From Piscinibacter defluvii (GTDB lineage Bacteria > Pseudomonadota > Gammaproteobacteria > Burkholderiales > Burkholderiaceae_C): DNA of 64,000 nucleotides. Shown in pieces: positions 60,796 through 64,000 of this stretch. Position numbers and translations under genes: made by a program. The notes under the pieces were generated by a model. That model was not told where the DNA came from, made no database searches, and saw only the letters and a list, made by a program, of their open reading frames with translations. Where the stretch lies: the NCBI RefSeq assembly GCF_004011805.1, contig NZ_RCHJ01000022.1:52799-116798 (forward strand), written 5' to 3'. How positions within the stretch are numbered: position 1 is the first letter of the stretch; the number at the start of each line of letters is the position of its first letter.

Positions 60796-61677
60796 TCATG
60801 CCGCGCGAAGCGGGAGCTGATCGAGCCAGCCGAGCGTCTCGTCCTGCACGCGTTCCAGCCATGGGCGCTGCGAGAACGTATGGTCCGCGTCGGGCAGGTC
60901 GATCCGCTGCACCTTCGGCGCCTGCAGCAGGCCGCGCCAGGCGTCCGAACGGGCCGCGTACTCGGCGAACTCCTTTGCCGTCAGATCGTTGCCGCTCATC
61001 AGCAGCAGCATCGGGCCGCGCAGCCGGCGCAGGCCGTCGGCCATGAGGTGCTGGAACGGCCGCGCGGCAGCGACGCCCGCACCGCTCGCGCCGCGGGCCC
61101 TCGCGCCGATCCAATCGCGCCGGAACGACTCGATCGACCCGCGCCAATCGAGGCCGCCACGCATCAGCTTGTGCCAGAACTCGCGCTGCAGCAGGCGCGC
61201 GGCGTAGTAGTGCTTGACGCGTGCGGCGGCCAGCGTCGCTTCGCTGCGCGCCCAGGGGTTCGCCGCCACGATGCCGGCAACGCGCGGGTCGCCGGCGAGG
61301 AACATCAGCGCTGCCGACGCCGCATCGCACAGGCCCCAGACCACCACCCCGGCGCACGACGGCGCCGCTCGAAGCAGCGCCTCCAGCGCGGCGCGCAGAT
61401 CGTCGCCTGCCGCATCGAAGGCCTTGCGCTCGCCTTCGCTGTCGCCCATGCCGCCATAGTCGAAGCGCAGCGTCGTAAAGCCGGCCGTCGCCAGGCGCCG
61501 GGCCAGCGACACGAACATGCGGTGACTGCCCGCCCGGTACTGCGGGCCGCCGGTCACGATTAGCACGGCCGGGCGCGCCGGCCCCGCGGCGAGTGCAGGA
61601 TGCGCGACGACGCCCCACAGACGGTGGCCGTCGCAGTCGAACGCCAGCACATCCTCTTGAAAGCCAGTCGCTGTCAC
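60796..61677 (-). CDS. alpha/beta hydrolase 1, exosortase A system-associated (TIGR03100 type)
   Basis: 293 residues. Oxyanion-hole region IVTGGPQYRAGSHRMF, GGMGDSEGE, a nucleophile elbow WGLCDAAS with Cys in place of Ser, and late Asp/His in SGNDLTAKEF and DADHTFS. GTG start overlaps the stop of the upstream hydrolase gene (GTGA). Probable acyl transfer or thioester hydrolysis on the neighbouring acyl carrier protein; not demonstrated. Confidence 0.88.
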   Translation of the reverse strand: MTATGFQEDVLAFDCDGHRLWGVVAHPALAAGPARPAVLIVTGGPQYRAGSHRMFVSLARRLATAGFTTLRFDYGGMGDSEGERKAFDAAGDDLRAALEALLRAAPSCAGVVVWGLCDAASAALMFLAGDPRVAGIVAANPWARSEATLAAARVKHYYAARLLQREFWHKLMRGGLDWRGSIESFRRDWIGARARGASGAGVAAARPFQHLMADGLRRLRGPMLLLMSGNDLTAKEFAEYAARSDAWRGLLQAPKVQRIDLPDADHTFSQRPWLERVQDETLGWLDQLPLRAA

Positions 61678-62546
61678 GCCGGAACCTGCTGCGCCGTCCC
61701 GCCGTGCCGCGGCATCGCCGGCGCCGAGCCGGCGATCGCCTGCACAGTGCGGTGTAGCAGTTCGTCGCACTCCTCGATCTCCTGCGTCTGCCAGAAGGCC
61801 GGTCCTGCGAAGACCTGGGCATCGACCTCGACGCCTGATTGCCGCCAGCGGGCTATGCACTGGGCTGCGGGCACCGGCAGGGCCGGCGGATCGAGCGCGC
61901 TGAGCTCGAGCCAGACCACCCGACCGGCCCAGCCGGCAGGCAGATCCAGGCGTGCGTTCTCCAGCCCGTGCGTCAGCGACGGCGCGAGTTCGTAGCCGCC
62001 CACCTCCACGCACTCGCCGGCGCGCAGGCGCTGCAACGGGCTCGGCCCACCGGTGTGCTTCTGCGCGCCGACGATGCGCGCGCCGGCGTGCAGGCGCAGG
62101 AACTGCTGCAGGTGCTGTGCGCCGGCCAGGGCCGGTTGCCAGAGCATCAGATGAAGTTCCGGCCGCGGCTCGACAGCCGCTGCCGCCGCCAGCAGTGCGC
62201 CCGCGCGGTGCCCCCACAGCCACAACGGGCGGCCCCGATCGGCGTGCACCAGCTCGTCCCGGACCTCGGAGCACCACGCGTCCCAGGTGGCGTCGCGAAA
62301 CTCTCCAGCGCTGTCGCCGCATCCGTGCAGATCCGTCTGCACCACGGTCCATCCATGGGCCGCCAGTGCACGGGCCGTGCGCGCGACCATCCGCCGGGAC
62401 TTGTTCATCTCCTCGGCGAACGCGTGCACGAAGACCACGGTGCCCGCGTCCGAGGGCGACGCAGGCCGCGAGACCAGCCGGAATCGCCGGCCGGCAGGAC
62501 CGTCGACGAGCATGCCCGACTGCATGATCGGGCCGCCGGACGTCAT
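61674..62546 (-). CDS. alpha/beta hydrolase-fold protein 2, exosortase A system-associated (TIGR03101 type)
   Basis: 290 residues of hydrolase fold with FVHAFAEEMNKSRRM (cap/oxyanion loop) and TDLHGCGDSAGEF. The elbow reads WLWGHRAGALL, where the nucleophile position of GxSxG is Arg, so it is probably non-catalytic or uses another residue. It overlaps the acyl carrier protein gene (ATGA) and hydrolase 1 (GTGA), forming a coupled trio. Confidence 0.85.
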   Translation of the reverse strand: MTSGGPIMQSGMLVDGPAGRRFRLVSRPASPSDAGTVVFVHAFAEEMNKSRRMVARTARALAAHGWTVVQTDLHGCGDSAGEFRDATWDAWCSEVRDELVHADRGRPLWLWGHRAGALLAAAAAVEPRPELHLMLWQPALAGAQHLQQFLRLHAGARIVGAQKHTGGPSPLQRLRAGECVEVGGYELAPSLTHGLENARLDLPAGWAGRVVWLELSALDPPALPVPAAQCIARWRQSGVEVDAQVFAGPAFWQTQEIEECDELLHRTVQAIAGSAPAMPRHGGTAQQVPA

Positions 62547-62794
62547 GGGTTCAGCTTGCCCCGGACGAACTCGGTCAGGCTGGCGACACTGGCGAAAGTG
62601 CGACCGTCGACCTCATCGTCGTCAACGGCGATGCCGAACCGTTCTTCGAGTGCCGTGAGGATGGAGACGACGGCCATCGAGTCGAGTTCGGCCACGGTTC
62701 CGAGCAGCGGCGAGTCCGCGTCGAGTCGCTGCTTCGCAGCATCCAAGCCCAGCACGGCGTGCAGGGTCCTGATCACTTCCTGTTCGATGTCCAC
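62543..62794 (-). CDS. acyl carrier protein
   Basis: 83 residues, acidic, four-helix PP-binding fold. The phosphopantetheine serine is in AELDSMAVVSIL (DSM replacing the usual DSL). In exosortase A loci such a protein usually sits with an acyl-CoA ligase and a PLP decarboxylase; neither is in this window. It is the first gene of the minus-strand operon, and the 532-nt gap upstream should hold the promoter. Confidence 0.9.
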   Translation of the reverse strand: MDIEQEVIRTLHAVLGLDAAKQRLDADSPLLGTVAELDSMAVVSILTALEERFGIAVDDDEVDGRTFASVASLTEFVRGKLNP

Positions 62795-63326
62795 GTGGGT
62801 ACCTGCGGGTTGAGTCCGTCATGAGCACGCCTTGCGCGTGCGCCGGACCGATGAGCGAGGCCGGATTCTACGGGGGGCCAGACCGGGGCAGACCCCTCGG
62901 GAACGGGTGCTGCGCATCGCCACCCCCAGAGCGATGGGACGCGGCGACGTCGTTGGGGGAGGTTTGCACTTGTAAGAACTTCGTCCCCAACAAGTTCACG
63001 ACTTGGGCCGTCGATGTCTTGTCACCCCCTTGAACGGGGGGGGGTGGATGGGGACGCGGGTTTGTATCGGAGCACTGCCGGATCACACCGCCCGTTACCT
63101 CCAGCAGGTGCCGTTACAGGCGCCCAAGGCAGCGCCCGTAGCCTCGCGTCCCATAGCGTCCTGAAGAGGCGCTCACTCGGAACGAATCGCCGACCCGGAC
63201 AGGTCGGCAATCGCGTCGCATCACCGAGGGGGTTTCAAACGCGACTGAGCGGCCACGCCGATGGCGGGGTTGGTGGTCTGCGCGCCCGTCGACGTGCTGC
63301 ACCTCTTGAATGAAGGAACGTTGGGA
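62795..63326. other. 532-nt divergent intergenic region
   Basis: No convincing gene. It holds the inverted repeat GAACTT-N10-AAGTTC (62976-62997), a C5/G9 hairpin around TTGAAC (63023-63046), the hairpin GCCGAC/GTCGGC (63189-63208), and a six-codon frame ATG-AAG-GAA-CGT-TGG-GAA-TGA (63310-63330) whose stop overlaps the lipoprotein start. Promoters for the acyl carrier protein operon (minus) and the lipoprotein gene (plus) must be here, but no clear -35/-10 pair is visible. Composition is less gene-like than its neighbours. Confidence 0.5.
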
Positions 63327-64000
63327 ATGAAGTTGAGGTTGAATCCTGCCGCGCTGTTGGTGGCACAGGCGATCGCAGCCATGGCGGTCAGTGGTTGCGG
63401 TGGGGCGAACGATGGTGCGGACACGGCGGAAGCCGACAACGAGTTGGCCCAGGCCCAGGCGCTGCGGCGGACCACCTGGGTGAAGATCGCGGACGAAGGG
63501 CAAGCCTTCACCGTGTCAGGCACGCGCACCGTCCGCTATGGAGCCGGCACCAACTGGATCAAGAAGTCCGTCACGGGCACCGGCCAGTGCACGAACTCCT
63601 TCTTCGGGTCCGACCCGGCCTACATGGTCGTCAAGAGATGCGAGGTGTCGAGTTCCACCTCGGCACCGGCACCGGCACCGGCACCGGCACCGGCACCGGC
63701 ACCGGCACCGGCACCGGCACCGGCGCAATGGGTTCACGTGGCGACCGAAGGCCAGTCCTTCTCTGTGTCGGGCAGCCAGACCGTCCGCTACGGCGCCGGC
63801 ACCTCGTGGATCCAGAAGGTCGTCTCCGGCTCCGGTCAATGCACGAACGCCTTCTTCGGTTCTGACCCGGCTTACATGGTCGTCAAGTCGTGCCAGGTGA
63901 GCAGCACGGCGACGGCGCCCGCACCGGCGCCCGCGCCCGCTCCGGCACCGGCACCGGCACCGGCACCGGCACCGGCACCGGCACCGGCACCGGCACCGGC
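63327..64000 (+). CDS. modular surface lipoprotein, 3' part beyond the window
   Basis: Open to the window end (224 codons seen). Lipoprotein signal peptide with lipobox VSGC (Cys24), an acidic spacer, then two copies of a ~57-residue module (W51 to C105 and W135 to about residue 190): W-x-x-(V/I)-A-x-EGQ-x-F-x-VSG-x-x-TVRYGAGT-x-W, then GQCTN-(S/A)-FFGSDPAYMVVK-x-C. Each has two Cys. The modules are followed by Ala-Pro linkers made of GGCACC repeats. This looks like carbohydrate-binding modules ahead of a larger secreted enzyme such as a polysaccharide lyase, but nothing catalytic is visible yet. AAGGA lies 9 nt before the ATG. Confidence 0.8.
   Translation, partial: MKLRLNPAALLVAQAIAAMAVSGCGGANDGADTAEADNELAQAQALRRTTWVKIADEGQAFTVSGTRTVRYGAGTNWIKKSVTGTGQCTNSFFGSDPAYMVVKRCEVSSSTSAPAPAPAPAPAPAPAPAPAPAQWVHVATEGQSFSVSGSQTVRYGAGTSWIQKVVSGSGQCTNAFFGSDPAYMVVKSCQVSSTATAPAPAPAPAPAPAPAPAPAPAPAPAPAP
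63662..63721 (+). repeat. 10 x GGCACC tandem repeat (Ala-Pro linker 1)
   Basis: Ten perfect 6-bp units, in frame in the lipoprotein gene and encoding an (Ala-Pro)n linker between the two modules. Whole-unit slippage would keep the frame and change linker length. Confidence 0.95.
63944..64000 (+). repeat. GGCACC tandem repeat (Ala-Pro linker 2), runs past window end
   Basis: At least nine and a half perfect units, same unit and same frame as the first array, after the second module. It is preceded by degenerate units (63915-63943) encoding the same Ala-Pro pattern. Its end lies outside the window. Confidence 0.95.

Noticed and set aside
62951..62967. Sigma-54-like sequence TTGGGGGAGGTTTGC upstream of the lipoprotein gene
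   Set aside because: When TTGC is aligned, the GG pair is displaced by one base and the CAC part of the -24 element is missing; spacing errors of this kind abolish function.
62821..63033. A 70-codon plus-strand frame after the acyl carrier protein gene
   Set aside because: No ribosome binding site, no hydrophobic or motif pattern, composition of noncoding DNA.
63023..63046. C5/G9 hairpin as a terminator
   Set aside because: No T-tract on either side in either orientation and no gene ends nearby.
63662..64000. Tandem repeats as a possible CRISPR or non-coding satellite
   Set aside because: Units are 6 bp, contiguous and in frame, encoding Ala-Pro linkers; no spacers.

Overview
This is a chromosomal window from a high-GC betaproteobacterium. 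It most resembles Burkholderiales of the Rubrivivax/Leptothrix/Methylibium type. That placement rests on gene content and order (sdhCDAB-sdhE-gltA; leuCDB-asd-fimV-truA-trpFBA-accD-folC-SPOR-cvpA-purF-metZ-gltX-tRNAs) and on GC-biased codon use; no database search was run. Start choices rest on ribosome binding sites, overlaps and family N-termini.

Positions 1-35,650 are conserved housekeeping DNA. First come serC and serA (serA cut by the window edge), a helical protein gene and sbcB. A TCA-cycle block follows: acnB, mdh with a CoA-ester-lyase-like gene, a GntR/UTRA regulator, sdhCDAB-sdhE and gltA. An amino-acid block follows that: leuCD, leuB, asd, the polar-hub gene fimV, truA, trpF, trpBA, accD, folC, a SPOR protein, cvpA, purF, metZ and gltX. 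It ends with tRNA-Ala(GGC), tRNA-Glu(TTC), tRNA-Asp(GTC) and a terminator. An 18-nt operator-like sequence recurs (16/18 identical) upstream of acnB and between mdh and the GntR gene. A shared CTACACTG box lies at almost the same distance from it in both promoters, so the regulator probably controls acnB and mdh.

Positions 36,028-62,794 form an exopolysaccharide locus of the exosortase A (XrtA/EpsH1, PEP-CTERM-associated) type. It encodes an initiating sugar transferase, an ExeA-like ATPase fused to a degenerate UDP-GlcNAc-2-epimerase-like domain, export lipoprotein, chain-length protein, tyrosine kinase, outer-membrane barrel, deacetylase, FemAB-like transferase, four glycosyltransferases, two asparagine-synthase-type amidotransferases, an AlgD-like GDP-mannose 6-dehydrogenase, an O-antigen-ligase-like protein and a second deacetylase. 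Many genes overlap by GTGA or ATGA, which indicates long translationally coupled transcripts. A convergent minus-strand operon holds an acyl carrier protein, two exosortase-associated alpha/beta hydrolases and a third asparagine synthase whose nucleophile Cys is not N-terminal. No exosortase and no PEP-CTERM substrate is in the window.

The window ends in a lipoprotein gene, open to the edge, that carries two copies of a ~57-residue module joined by Ala-Pro linkers made of GGCACC repeats. The most unusual items are the ATPase-epimerase fusion, the ACP/hydrolase/amidotransferase operon with non-canonical catalytic residues, and the modular lipoprotein beside the locus.
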